Assembly (NCBI GenBank): GCA_027627225.1
Contig: CM051036.1
Location: 38,518,426 to 38,582,425 of the forward strand
Length of the DNA: 64,000 nt
Source: Congeria kusceri
Lineage: Eukaryota; Mollusca; Bivalvia; Myida; Dreissenidae
Direction of reading: 5' to 3'
In this document: piece after piece, positions 62,301 to 64,000 of the stretch
Layout: the number at the start of each line of letters is the position of its first letter
Numbering within the stretch: the stretch's first letter is position 1
Position numbers and translations under genes: made by a program
Notes under the pieces: generated by a model
Seen by the model: only the letters and a program-made list of their open reading frames with translations
What the model was told of the DNA's origin: nothing
Database searches by the model: none

Positions 62301-63753
62301 TATGTATATATTTTCAAACACACACAATATGAATACAGTGTTTTTCTGAAAATGAAATTTTCTGAGGTTATTATGATTTAAACCATGTGTATTGGCTGTT
62401 GTGTGTATTTCCATTATGCAATGTTAAAACTGTTTAGGCAAATTTATTTTTCAGATCGGTTCGTGTTGCTACAATTCCAGCCCTGGGCACCATTATTGAA
62501 ACTGTCACTGCCAGAGATGTAAGCTGTTGTAAAAACTATAATAAACAAAACAAAACTATAACATAATAAAATTGTCCATCTTCTTTTAAGAAGAGAAAAA
62601 CATCTCAGAAATATTGTGAGAAACACCTCAAAGTGAGCGTAAGCATATAAACATCATTTTGTAAAGCCACTGCTATTCTGAAGTTGGAATATTGTATAAA
62701 ATATCTACACAAATGCAATCGTAGTAGTCCATAAATCCACTATTTTGTACGTATTTGTGTTACACGTTTATTTCATATTGATATAGCTGTGCACACATTT
62801 ACAATACCTTATGTCTGGATGAGTGCTTAAAGCAGTAAGGCCAGATGATAACTCCTTAGAAGTGTCTGTATTCTGTATTTAGTTCAGTTAATTTTGATCA
62901 TCCAAAGGATTTATTGGAATCATTTCCAGTCTCATAACTTGTGACAAATAACAGCATGCTGTTTTGAAAGTATAATTAGTAATCCATTGACATTGTTGCA
63001 TAATGGTAAAATGCATTGTTCAATAACATGTGAATAATGATTGTTGTGATAATATGAGGCGTGTCGTGAGAAAACCGGTCTTGATGCATGTGCGTAAATG
63101 TCGTCCACAAGCTAATCCAGGACGGCACTATGCTTTTATGGTATTTTCTGTTTCAAGGATGTTTCTTCTAAACATAAATCCACTGTAGATGGAAAGTGCT
63201 GCCCTGGATTAGTCTGTACGTTAAGTCCGGTTTTCCCACCACGCGCCTTATATAAACATGTGTATTTGATAAGATCTACTATATTTTCCAATAATTCTAT
63301 TAAAAACTATTGGCAATAAAATTCCAAGTTTATACTGTCACCTTTGCAAAACAGGTATCTGGACCCATGCCCTCCTGTCATACTGGCTGACCTGTTCATA
63401 AGCCCACCTGTAATTGTTCATGTAGTCGGACATATGCTGTCCCAGACATTTAAAACACGGACATTTGCCTTTCCATCATATATCTGGCATGTTAGATGGC
63501 AAATTTGTACTTGCTAACCCTTTAACATTTAGTTATTAAACAGTTTAAATATTGATAAAAGAAATAGACTAAATTATCACAAAGAAGTGAGATGATCAAT
63601 CCCTACATGCCCAGATCCTGGAGAAGGTGTACATGCAGCTACAGTCATTCCTGGACGATCCAGCCTACCGGGAGGAGCATGCTCTACATCTGGAGCTGGT
63701 CTCCACCTTCACGCGTGTTGGACCTAACGCCGAACAGAAGTTTAGGGACGAAT
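8023..63753 (+). CDS. RELCH: RELCH (Rab11-binding LisH, coiled-coil and HEAT-repeat protein), exons 1-25, 3' incomplete
   Basis: RELCH (KIAA1468) acts on recycling endosomes with Rab11 and promotes cholesterol transfer to the trans-Golgi network in mammals (family knowledge). Twenty-five exons join in phase to 1147 residues. In order these are an N-terminal NPF motif (8-10) with an acidic stretch, a conserved helical LisH-like block (about 37-75), a SLDFxRYSDDG block, a coiled coil (exons 3, 5, 6), the LisH motif (about 178-207), a long acidic lineage-specific linker (342-529), then HEAT-type helices from about 557 to the end. Blocks such as MLGRCLPHIVPNVLLAKRE are the same as human from memory. 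The start ATG (AAAC before ATGG) is first in frame. Introns are up to 8.9 kb and packed with repeats; intron 16, and perhaps 15, use a GC donor. The remaining C-terminus and stop lie beyond 64000. Confidence 0.96.
8309..10612 (+). other. RELCH intron 1
   Basis: A GC-richer block at about 8680-9610 starts with repeated CCCGGT motifs (TCCCGGTCTCACTGGGATTG) and ends with GTCCCGGTCAAATGTCCGGG. It may be an old element but I see no clean termini. The rest is AT-rich with nothing recognised. Confidence 0.45.
10613..10702 (+). CDS. RELCH: RELCH exon 2 (residues 96-125)
   Basis: Acceptor ATATTCCAG|CCAGAAC, donor GTTGCAG|GTTTGA. It encodes DSLDFTRYSDDGERQVDERV, matching human DSLDFARYSDDGNRETDEKV. 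A second AG 5 bp downstream (CCAG|AACC) breaks the frame and is excluded. Confidence 0.94.
11004..11075 (+). CDS. RELCH: RELCH exon 3, coiled coil (residues 126-149)
   Basis: Acceptor TGTTTCCAG|TGTTGG, donor GAAGCAG|GTAATT. Encodes LEFELRKAQDTIKSLRASLT, a heptad-patterned helix matching human LEFELRKAKETIQALRANLT. Confidence 0.95.
11636..11808 (+). CDS. RELCH: RELCH exon 4, LisH motif (residues 150-207)
   Basis: Acceptor TTCTCAG|AGACGG, donor GATCAG|GTTGTT. EKKALNFLVNEYLLQ, NKLTAVTFSEEN is the LisH dimerisation motif, aligned with human EKRALNFLVNEFLL, YKLTSITFSDEN. Confidence 0.95.
11833..14067. mobile_element. Possible DNA element filling most of RELCH intron 4
   Basis: CAGGCCTACTAG at the left and CTAGGAGGCCTG at the right are inverted with one mismatch. 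Both ends carry ACCTTTATTTT-type motifs. Around 12770-12808 is a hAT-like end (reverse complement CAGGGCCTTCCCCAGGCCGT) without a partner. No convincing target duplication, so the call is tentative. Confidence 0.35.
14422..14631 (+). CDS. RELCH: RELCH exon 5 (residues 208-277)
   Basis: Acceptor TACTTTCAG|AACTTT, donor AATCTG|GTAACT. WDDVGLNVPQPPDLLHLYRD matches human WDDVGLNIPKPPDLLQLYRD; it ends in a coiled-coil helix (LEVTIAELKEELATVKKNL). A palindromic MITE begins 20 bp after the exon end. Confidence 0.95.
14651..14845. mobile_element. Palindromic MITE, copy 3
   Basis: GAGGCATGTCGTGGGAAACC at the left, GGTTTTCCCACGACATGCCT at the right; the interior is shortened. It begins 20 bp after exon 5. 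Confidence 0.8.
17186..19197. mobile_element. TA-flanked DNA element nested in copy B
   Basis: Left end CCGTAAATACCCAGTCATAA after TA; right end TTATGACTGAGTAATTAC. The inverted repeats are imperfect. It interrupts the 160 bp array. Confidence 0.6.
17760..19131. mobile_element. hAT-like element nested one level deeper
   Basis: CAGGGTTGGCA at 17760 and TGCCAACCCTG ending at 19131 are perfect inverted termini. The flanks GTCGAAAG (17752-17759) and GTCGAATG (19132-19139) are an 8 bp target duplication with one mismatch, as expected for hAT. No transposase reading frame remains. Confidence 0.8.
20307..20959. mobile_element. pogo/Tigger-like MITE with TA duplication
   Basis: Starts CAGTAGATTCCGCTTAATTG and ends CAATTAAGTGGAATCTACTG, flanked by TA on both sides. 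Termini starting CAGTA and TA targets are typical of pogo-type Tc1/mariner elements. 653 bp, no coding region. Confidence 0.8.
21984..22063 (+). CDS. RELCH: RELCH exon 6 (residues 278-303)
   Basis: Acceptor CATTTGCAG|GGCAGC, donor GCAGAGGG|GTAGGT, phase 2. It encodes VFELEELLLHKDKEMFQRRG, a coiled-coil segment. The last 14-16 coding bases plus the donor are the founding unit of the 35 bp array that follows. Reading past the donor meets TAG at once. Confidence 0.9.
22047..24041 (+). repeat. 35 bp minisatellite made of the exon 6 donor junction, about 57 units
   Basis: Unit GTGGCAGAGGGGTAGGTAAC plus about 15 bases (TCTTGATAATGCRRR). The first unit overlaps the end of exon 6, so every unit carries coding bases and the donor GAGGG|GTAGGTAAC. 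A few units are truncated or mutated. Because 35 is not a multiple of 3, long open frames on the minus strand are an artefact of the array. Confidence 0.95.
24044..24838. mobile_element. TA-flanked MITE inserted in the 35 bp array
   Basis: CCGTATTTACTCTATGTATT at the left; the right end is the reverse complement of CCATATTTACCCTATGTATT. Longer inverted homology (GTCCCAATATA-type motifs) follows. TA duplicated on each side; the array resumes at 24841. 795 bp, no coding region. Confidence 0.88.
24841..24905 (+). repeat. Last two diverged units of the 35 bp array
   Basis: GGCAGAGGGGAAGGTAACTC and GGCAGAGGGTTTGGTTACC; the donor dinucleotide context is degraded compared with the main block. Confidence 0.85.
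25272..25384 (+). CDS. RELCH: RELCH exon 7 (residues 304-341)
   Basis: Acceptor ACATGCAG|ATCAGA, donor GAAGAAG|GTTTGC. The product is Ser/Pro-rich then acidic (DDIPPIPVLPG, DAEDEE), corresponding to the disordered human linker; assignment rests on exact phase and splice sites. Confidence 0.87.
26142..26706 (+). CDS. RELCH: RELCH exon 8, long acidic linker (residues 342-529)
   Basis: Acceptor CTGCTTCAG|ATCTTG, donor AAATAG|GTAGAG. 187 codons of Ser/Asp/Lys-rich, presumably disordered sequence. Near its start is a Cys cluster (CKCDH, then CPVC six residues later) that could bind a metal; I know no equivalent in human RELCH. Confidence 0.88.
27026..28634. mobile_element. hAT-like element in RELCH intron 8
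   Basis: CAGGGCCCTCAATCAGTTTT at the left and ACTGAGGGCCCTG at the right. Inside, about 80 bp containing AGAAAAGCGCGCGAA and ATGGAAAGCGTGGG is duplicated in tandem (about 27895-28040). No matching 8 bp flanks were seen, so the ends may have been altered. No transposase frame. Confidence 0.6.
28943..28980 (+). repeat. 19 bp tandem duplication of the exon 9 acceptor
   Basis: AATTTCATTTCAGGAAGTT occurs twice in a row (AG at 28953-28954 and 28972-28973). The upstream AG gives a frame that stops after ten codons. Confidence 0.9.
28974..29052 (+). CDS. RELCH: RELCH exon 9 (residues 530-556)
   Basis: Encodes RKLSNSFINALKDVCFNVPT, matching human RKLSPAFHQALLSFC. The acceptor TTTCATTTCAG|GAAGTT exists twice, 19 bp apart; only the downstream copy keeps the frame. 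Donor ACAGAG|GTACGC. Confidence 0.92.
29176..29390. mobile_element. Palindromic MITE, copy 4
   Basis: Carries GTGCGTAAAGTGTCGTCCTG and TTAGCCTGTGCAGTCCTCAC with its inverted partner; the left terminus is mutated and the right terminus shortened. Confidence 0.75.
29556..29654 (+). CDS. RELCH: RELCH exon 10, first HEAT block (residues 557-589)
   Basis: Acceptor TTCTGCAG|GTGTCT, donor CGTGAA|GTATGT. MLGRCLPHIVPNVLLAKRE is identical to the human block, the most conserved part of the protein. Confidence 0.97.
29655..32213 (+). other. RELCH intron 10, no recognised element
   Basis: AT-rich sequence without tandem repeats or element termini that I could identify. Confidence 0.5.
32214..32350 (+). 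repeat. Fragment of the 5'-hairpin element family
   Basis: CCCCCTCGAAGATGGTAGGG followed by GATATTGG and a TCCGATCTTCACCA-type module also present at 41684-42010. Confidence 0.55.
32368..32480 (+). CDS. RELCH: RELCH exon 11 (residues 590-626)
   Basis: Acceptor CTATTTCAG|GAGTTA, donor GCAGAG|GTACTA. ELIPLIICTTMLHPDAKERD and ILFNLIKKPDEEQR match human ELIPLILCTACLHPEPKERD and ILFNLIKRPDDEQR. Confidence 0.97.
32668..32738 (+). pseudogene. Degenerate duplicate of the exon 12 acceptor and 5' coding end
   Basis: ATCTAG|ACACATGATTCTGATG and GTGTATAGCATATGCACAGC mirror exon 12 (ATAG|ACAGATGATTCTGACG, CTGTATAGCGTTTGCACAGC) exactly 76 bp upstream. If spliced in, its frame ends at the TAG of the true acceptor. 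Confidence 0.85.
32767..32857 (+). CDS. RELCH: RELCH exon 12 (residues 627-657)
   Basis: Acceptor TCTCCATAG|ACAGAT, donor GAACAG|GTAGGT. QMILTGCIAFAQHVGPTRLE and AELLPQCWEQ match human. A degenerate copy of its acceptor and first 45 or so bases lies 76 bp upstream. Confidence 0.96.
33124..33243 (+). repeat. About 23 bp tandem repeat, 5 copies, upstream of exon 13
   Basis: Unit TGCACTCCATCTATCCCTAT plus GTT; pyrimidine-rich on the sense strand and ending 39 bp before the exon 13 start. Confidence 0.9.
33283..33354 (+). CDS. RELCH: RELCH exon 13 (residues 658-681)
   Basis: Acceptor CTGTTTCAG|ATCAGT, donor ATACCG|GTGAGA. ISHKYMERRLLVAEACGALA matches human INHKYPERRLLVAESCGALA. Confidence 0.96.
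33420..34655 (+). mobile_element. DINE/HINE-like element, copy C (5' end missing)
   Basis: About five units of 160-200 bp with GAAAAAGCTTGTGAACAC, CACATTTTTTGCC and GAAAAACATGGCC, then CTCAGGTGAGCGACC, hairpin TGGCCTTACGGCCA and TCTTGTTT. Start approximate. Confidence 0.65.
34840..36064 (+). repeat. 5'-hairpin family element with about five 175 bp units
   Basis: Begins GTGCTCCCCGAAAAATGGGG with stem GCTCCCC/GGGGAGC, then CCGTCCGTCC-type sequence and tandem units with TATTACCAGGATGTTCCGCT and GAGTTATGGGACTTT. The right boundary (GGGGAGCATCC near 36050) is approximate. Confidence 0.6.
36098..36238 (+). CDS. RELCH: RELCH exon 14 (residues 682-728)
   Basis: Acceptor TTGTTGCAG|AGTGAG, donor TCTCAG|GTAACT. 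SELRSSLVLSMLQQMLQDDK, REAVVRSLGLIIGFI and DKYSQ match human HEAT helices. Its last 30 or so bases and donor are tandemly repeated downstream. Confidence 0.96.
36206..36640 (+). repeat. About 56 bp array of the exon 14 donor junction, about 8 units
   Basis: Unit 1 is the end of exon 14; following units repeat ATAAAGATAAATATTCTCAG followed by GTAACTTACC. The first three are nearly identical, later ones diverge (donor changed to TTGGCA or GTGGCA in two). Confidence 0.92.
36856..37020 (+). CDS. RELCH: RELCH exon 15 (residues 729-783)
   Basis: Acceptor CATTGTTAG|GGATCT. GSELLKVALKDTAEKVV and LLPSFAMWAYELGRLEHSL match human. The 3' end is uncertain: a GC donor AAG|GCAATT at 37021 or a weak GT donor CTA|GTTAAG six bases earlier; both keep phase 0. 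Confidence 0.92.
37642..37805. mobile_element. Short foldback repeat, copy 1
   Basis: CCATATGACTACGA at the left is inverted as TCGTAGTCATGTGG at the right. Related copies at 40965, 41115 and 50743 share a CTTAGTCTC and ATTGG-type core. Confidence 0.6.
38154..38427. mobile_element. Palindromic MITE, copy 5
   Basis: GAGGCGCGTCGTGGGAAATG to TTTTTCATGATGCGCC, with two copies of the CTGTGCAATCCACACAGG-type hairpin and an extra duplication of ACTTTACGCACATGCATTAA near the right end. Confidence 0.85.
38428..39495 (+). other. Distal RELCH intron 15, nothing recognised
   Basis: AT-rich; no tandem repeat, element terminus or extra exon with conserved sequence seen. Confidence 0.5.
39496..39673 (+). 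CDS. RELCH: RELCH exon 16 (residues 784-842), GC donor
   Basis: Acceptor TTGTTGCAG|ACGTCA. NTLQELVPFLYLSVLESGPY aligns with human SALQSLIPSLFALVLQNAPF. The donor is GAAG|GCAAAG. Only this phase 1 GC donor gives a gap-free join (NEVFRYTR against human IEVTRFPR). Confidence 0.9.
39977..40133 (+). CDS. RELCH: RELCH exon 17 (residues 843-894)
   Basis: Acceptor TCTGTCACAG|TTTTCC, donor AATCT|GTACGT. LTDLVTIVGNKWHLGALVKL and WDNLNWMVNN align with human LQDVSTIIGSREQLAVLLQL and WESLLWVVNQ. Confidence 0.94.
40329..40937. mobile_element. TA-flanked MITE in RELCH intron 17
   Basis: CTGGCTAAGTACGTAAATC at the left; GATTTACGTACTTCGCCTG at the right; TA on both sides. 609 bp, no coding region. Confidence 0.78.
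40965..41290. repeat. Two short foldback repeats, copies 2 and 3
   Basis: Two adjacent diverged copies (about 40965-41110 and 41115-41290) with GACCAA and TTTTCATTGGCT-type arms. They run up to the exon 18 acceptor. Confidence 0.5.
41301..41424 (+). CDS. RELCH: RELCH exon 18 (residues 895-936)
   Basis: Acceptor CCATTATCAG|CATACC, donor AAAAAG|GTAATC. LIPRLLDVV, FLKISTTFGKVFVDKK align with human LLPQLIEIV, FWRLCRTFGKIFTNTK. Confidence 0.93.
41681..42005 (+). repeat. 5'-hairpin family fragment in RELCH intron 18
   Basis: GCCGCCCATCGAGGATGGCG hairpin followed by GGATATATTGG and two TTCACCAAA modules. Confidence 0.6.
42057..42105 (+). CDS. RELCH: RELCH exon 19 (residues 937-952)
   Basis: Acceptor CTTTTGCAG|ATCAAG, donor CACATAG|GTAAGC. 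A 49-base exon encoding IKPRFIDVLMMEEDHI, aligned with human VKPQFQEILRLSEENI. Confidence 0.92.
42561..42652 (+). CDS. RELCH: RELCH exon 20 (residues 953-983)
   Basis: Acceptor TCTCTTACAG|ATCCCA, donor AACACG|GTAACC. VVPVYAKGVLSAFN aligns with human TVPIYATGVLTCYI. Its 3' two thirds and donor seed the array at 42586-44112. Confidence 0.93.
42586..44112 (+). repeat. Array of the exon 20 3' end plus donor, about 25 units
   Basis: The founding unit is within exon 20 (TTTCACCACATGTGTTGTAC ... TTTAACACG|GTAACC). A short form (about 54 bp) lacks CAAAGGGAGTTCTCAGTG; the long form (about 72 bp) keeps it. Short units dominate the first half, long units the second half. Nearly every unit has an intact ACRYG|GTAACC donor. 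Confidence 0.95.
44113..44854 (+). other. RELCH intron 20 spacer, nothing recognised
   Basis: AT-rich single-copy-looking sequence between two arrays. Confidence 0.45.
44855..45970 (+). repeat. 54 bp minisatellite, 21 units, open in both strands
   Basis: Unit includes CTCTAGGTCAGAGTATTGAA and GTCAATGATTCTTGTAGATG. Nineteen units are 54 bp and two are 45 bp (missing TATTTATAC). Lengths divisible by 3 and lack of stops give long open frames of an 18-residue repeat on both strands, which I regard as non-coding. It contains AG|GTCAGA, a donor-like motif. Confidence 0.95.
45971..47046 (+). other. RELCH intron 20 spacer, nothing recognised
   Basis: AT-rich, no element ends or tandem structure seen. 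Confidence 0.45.
47047..49268 (+). mobile_element. DINE/HINE-like element, copy D
   Basis: Starts TTTTAGCTCACCTGAGCACG with hairpin GAGCACGAAGTGCTC. It contains about four 140 bp units (ACCAAACTTGCACAGTTTG), and ends TTAGGTGAGCGCTTTTGGCC, a hairpin and TCTTGTTT. Interrupted by the MITE at 47779-48700. Its internal repeat resembles copy A, not copies B or C. Confidence 0.7.
47779..48700. mobile_element. TA-flanked MITE with perfect 23 bp inverted ends
   Basis: CCGTAATTCACCTAAATGTT (first 20 of 23 identical bases) is exactly inverted at 48678-48700; TA on each side. The interior repeats TAAATATTCGGAC-type motifs. Perfect ends suggest recent activity. Confidence 0.88.
49432..50505. mobile_element. 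pogo/Tigger-like MITE with TA duplication
   Basis: CAGTAAACTCCACTTATAAC at the left; GTTACAAGCGGAGTTTACTG at the right; TA both sides. Multiple internal AACGATAT-type subrepeats near both ends. 1074 bp, no transposase frame. Confidence 0.82.
50743..50905. repeat. Short foldback repeat, copy 4
   Basis: CTTAGTCTAAATCTT ... ACCAATGAAAA is inverted as TTTTCATTGGTCAG ... AAGTTGAGACCAAG; ends with GTAATCATGTGGCCAGGAAT as in copy 1. Confidence 0.55.
51019..51555 (+). repeat. 33 bp array with acceptor-like core, about 16 units, before exon 21
   Basis: Unit TTGACTTGCTAGGGGCAGGA plus TTGATATTGAATG. TTGCTAGGGGCAGGA resembles the true exon 21 acceptor TTGCTAGGAGGAGGA that follows 30 bp later. Units are almost identical; length divisible by 3 gives a spurious open frame. 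Confidence 0.92.
51586..51692 (+). CDS. RELCH: RELCH exon 21 (residues 984-1018)
   Basis: Acceptor CTGTTGCTAG|GAGGAG, donor GCTGTG|GTAGGT. EEDRKQLSQFLREALFCLAA and APKDSLRIAFAEL align with human EEDRKLLVGFLEDVMTLLSL and APLDSLKASFVEL. Confidence 0.95.
51720..53187 (+). repeat. 5'-hairpin family element, left part (split by the LINE)
   Basis: Starts near ACTTTTCGAAGAAACGGCAA; then two 180 bp units (TTTCTCAGGAATGGCTTGAG) and about seven units of about 135 bp (GAGACCTCGCTTGGGATTGC, TGGGTGGGGTCAAGGTCA). The same unit resumes at 58517. Confidence 0.7.
53668..54450 (-). pseudogene. LINE ORF2 C-terminal remnant
   Basis: Contains GGSKMLDIDLFIKSFKASWL typical of L1/Tx1 ORF2 downstream of the polymerase, and HKCNLAPSTLCAFCLS, the CxxC part of the terminal zinc knuckle region. 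Frame broken near 54140. Confidence 0.75.
54630..55990 (-). pseudogene. LINE reverse transcriptase remnant
   Basis: In order: W-VEGSEKNTQFFANLEKKRAE, MKNNKSPGSDGI, NWRPVSLLNVDYKI, VFSDFNKTFDSL (catalytic Asp motif A), then after a frameshift near 54950 GVGQGCPLSPYLFIICIE and SLFADDASF (catalytic FADD, motif C). Frameshifts near 55560 and 54950 and stops disable it. Confidence 0.9.
56078..57247 (+). repeat. 5'-hairpin family element inserted in the LINE
   Basis: Begins CCTCCGCCGCGAAGCGGGAG, followed by CGTCCGTCCGTCTGTCC and about six units of 150-180 bp (CTCCATATCTCCTATACCCT, GAAGGATTTTCATGAAACTT, AAGGTCACACTTGAAGGT). It ends near GACTGCCTTGTT. It separates the endonuclease and polymerase parts of the LINE. 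Confidence 0.75.
57430..57934 (-). pseudogene. LINE endonuclease domain remnant
   Basis: APE-type endonuclease N-terminus MTVKICSYNKKGI with FDICFLQKEH (catalytic Glu of the LQE/LQK-E block), then after a frameshift VMFNLYGPN, then GGD followed by another frameshift and NTVIDYNLDK. These are the usual order of motifs in L1-type ORF2. The protein is broken at least three times. Confidence 0.8.
58029..58187 (-). repeat. 30 bp minisatellite, about 5 units, at the LINE 5' side
   Basis: Plus-strand unit TGCACTGCTTACCTCCTAAA plus CAGCAACAGA; units are identical but for one base. On the minus strand it contains TTTAGGAGGTAAGC. Confidence 0.9.
58257..58516. mobile_element. Palindromic MITE, copy 6
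   Basis: GTGGCGCGTCATGAGAAAAC at the left, exactly inverted at the right as GTTTTCTCATGACGCGCCAC allowing for edge bases. Two internal hairpins (GTGCAGTCCGCAC and GTGCGGACTGCAC). Best preserved copy. Confidence 0.88.
58517..58620 (+). repeat. 5'-hairpin family element, right part (resumes after the LINE)
   Basis: ATAGATACCTTTTATTGAGA, CCTCGCTTGGGATTGCATAT and a GGGACAAGGTCA module continue the array that stops at 53187. Confidence 0.65.
58621..59523 (+). other. RELCH intron 21 segment, nothing recognised
   Basis: AT-rich, no tandem structure or element termini seen. Confidence 0.45.
59532..60251. mobile_element. hAT-like MITE with perfect 8 bp target duplication
   Basis: TAGGGATGGCA at the left and TGCCATCCGTA at the right are inverted; TTAATTAC flanks both sides (59524-59531 and 60252-60259). 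The interior carries ATTCGAATA-type inverted motifs. 720 bp, no coding region. Confidence 0.87.
60326..60425 (+). CDS. RELCH: RELCH exon 22 (residues 1019-1052)
   Basis: Acceptor TTTGCAG|CCAGGA, donor TTTGAT|GTAAGT. HDLLLTVLWEGVVHSSPLVR, STAARLFD align with human YHELLLTVLWYGVVHTSALV. Confidence 0.96.
60937..61194. mobile_element. Palindromic MITE, copy 7
   Basis: GAGGCGCGTCGTGGGAAAAC to GTTTTCCAACAACGCGCCTC; 55 bp upstream of exon 23. Confidence 0.87.
61250..61332 (+). CDS. RELCH: RELCH exon 23 (residues 1053-1079)
   Basis: Acceptor ATATCTGCAG|ATTGTT, donor GATAT|GTAAGT. VPALVTLGSDPD aligns with human VAPALVTLSSDPE. Confidence 0.95.
61371..61478 (+). repeat. 54 bp tandem duplication after exon 23
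   Basis: Two copies of TTGAACTGTGGACCTTTCTT with following sequence, two mismatches; begins 39 bp into intron 23. Confidence 0.88.
61479..62454 (+). other. Rest of RELCH intron 23, nothing recognised
   Basis: AT-rich; a 70-codon open frame near 61899-62111 has no recognisable similarity or splice context. Confidence 0.45.
62455..62518 (+). CDS. RELCH: RELCH exon 24 (residues 1080-1101)
   Basis: Acceptor ATTTTTCAG|ATCGGT, donor AGAGAT|GTAAGC. ISVRVATIPALGTIIETV aligns with human FSVRIATIPAFGTIMETV. Confidence 0.95.
63056..63249. mobile_element. Palindromic MITE, copy 8 (internally deleted)
   Basis: GAGGCGTGTCGTGAGAAAAC at the left and GTTTTCCCACCACGCGCCTT at the right; one internal hairpin arm is missing. 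Confidence 0.82.
63615..63753 (+). CDS. RELCH: RELCH exon 25 (residues 1102-1147), last exon in the window
   Basis: Acceptor CATGCCCAG|ATCCTG, donor GACGAAT|GTAAGT, phase 1. MQLQSFLDDPAYREEHALH and RVGPNAEQKFRDEF align with human MQLASFLEDPQYQDQHSLH and RVGPNAEPRFRDEF. Downstream exons are outside the window. Confidence 0.95.
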
Positions 63754-64000
63754 GTAAGTTCCTATAATGTATATGTAGATTTAAAAATACATATCACATT
63801 TCTAGAAAAATAAACATTTTTTCTTTCACTTTCCTCTTTAAAAAAGATAAAATACTTGTACCATACTGGTCTCCACATTGATACGATGGTCCTAATGCAG
63901 AACATTACAACCTGTATGTAGATTTAAAGAAAAAATCAATCTTTCACATTTTATGTTTATTTCAAAATCTAGTTAATTAACATTTCATCTTTCAATAGTT

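Overview
The window is eukaryotic nuclear DNA: AT-rich, with two intron-containing protein genes, typical GT-AG splice sites and a very high load of interspersed and tandem repeats. The repeat families (a palindromic element carrying the motif TTAGCCTGTGCAGTCCGCAC, and elements starting AGCTCACCTGAGCAC and ending in a hairpin plus TCTTGTTT) are of the kind I associate with bivalve molluscs, perhaps a dreissenid mussel. That placement is from memory, not from a search.

Two genes are arranged head to head around a 152 bp spacer (7871-8022). On the minus strand, 7870 down to 2638, is a complete nine-exon CDT1 gene (DNA replication licensing factor, 691 residues) with an N-terminal PCNA-dependent degron, a cyclin-binding motif, the geminin-binding domain and the MCM-binding C-terminal domain. 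On the plus strand, from 8023 to beyond the right edge, is RELCH (Rab11-binding protein with LisH, coiled-coil and HEAT repeats; KIAA1468 in human). I could place 25 exons, coding 1147 residues. The last part of the HEAT region and the stop codon lie outside the window. All exon phases join without a break in both genes. The shared spacer holds two perfect GTCACGTGAC palindromes, a third CACGTG box and two ETS-like sites.

Most of the DNA is RELCH introns filled with repeats: DINE/HINE-like elements with internal tandem arrays (1-655, 15137-21308, about 33420-34655, 47047-49268), a related family with a 5' hairpin, TA-flanked MITEs, hAT-like and pogo-like elements, eight copies of a palindromic MITE, and a decayed L1/Tx1-like LINE in intron 21 that sits inside one repeat and is itself split by another.

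The most unusual feature is that many tandem arrays are built from, or lie against, exon-intron junctions. The exon 6 donor is repeated about 57 times (35 bp unit), and the exon 14 and exon 20 donors about 8 and 25 times. The acceptors of exons 9 and 12 are duplicated, and a 33 bp acceptor-like array ends just before exon 21. Decoy sites I followed in exons 6, 9 and 12 lead to a premature stop, and those in exons 14 and 20 shift the frame. This gene therefore appears to carry a repeated splice-junction amplification that must be tolerated by the splicing machinery. I found no prokaryotic operon, CRISPR array or RNA gene.
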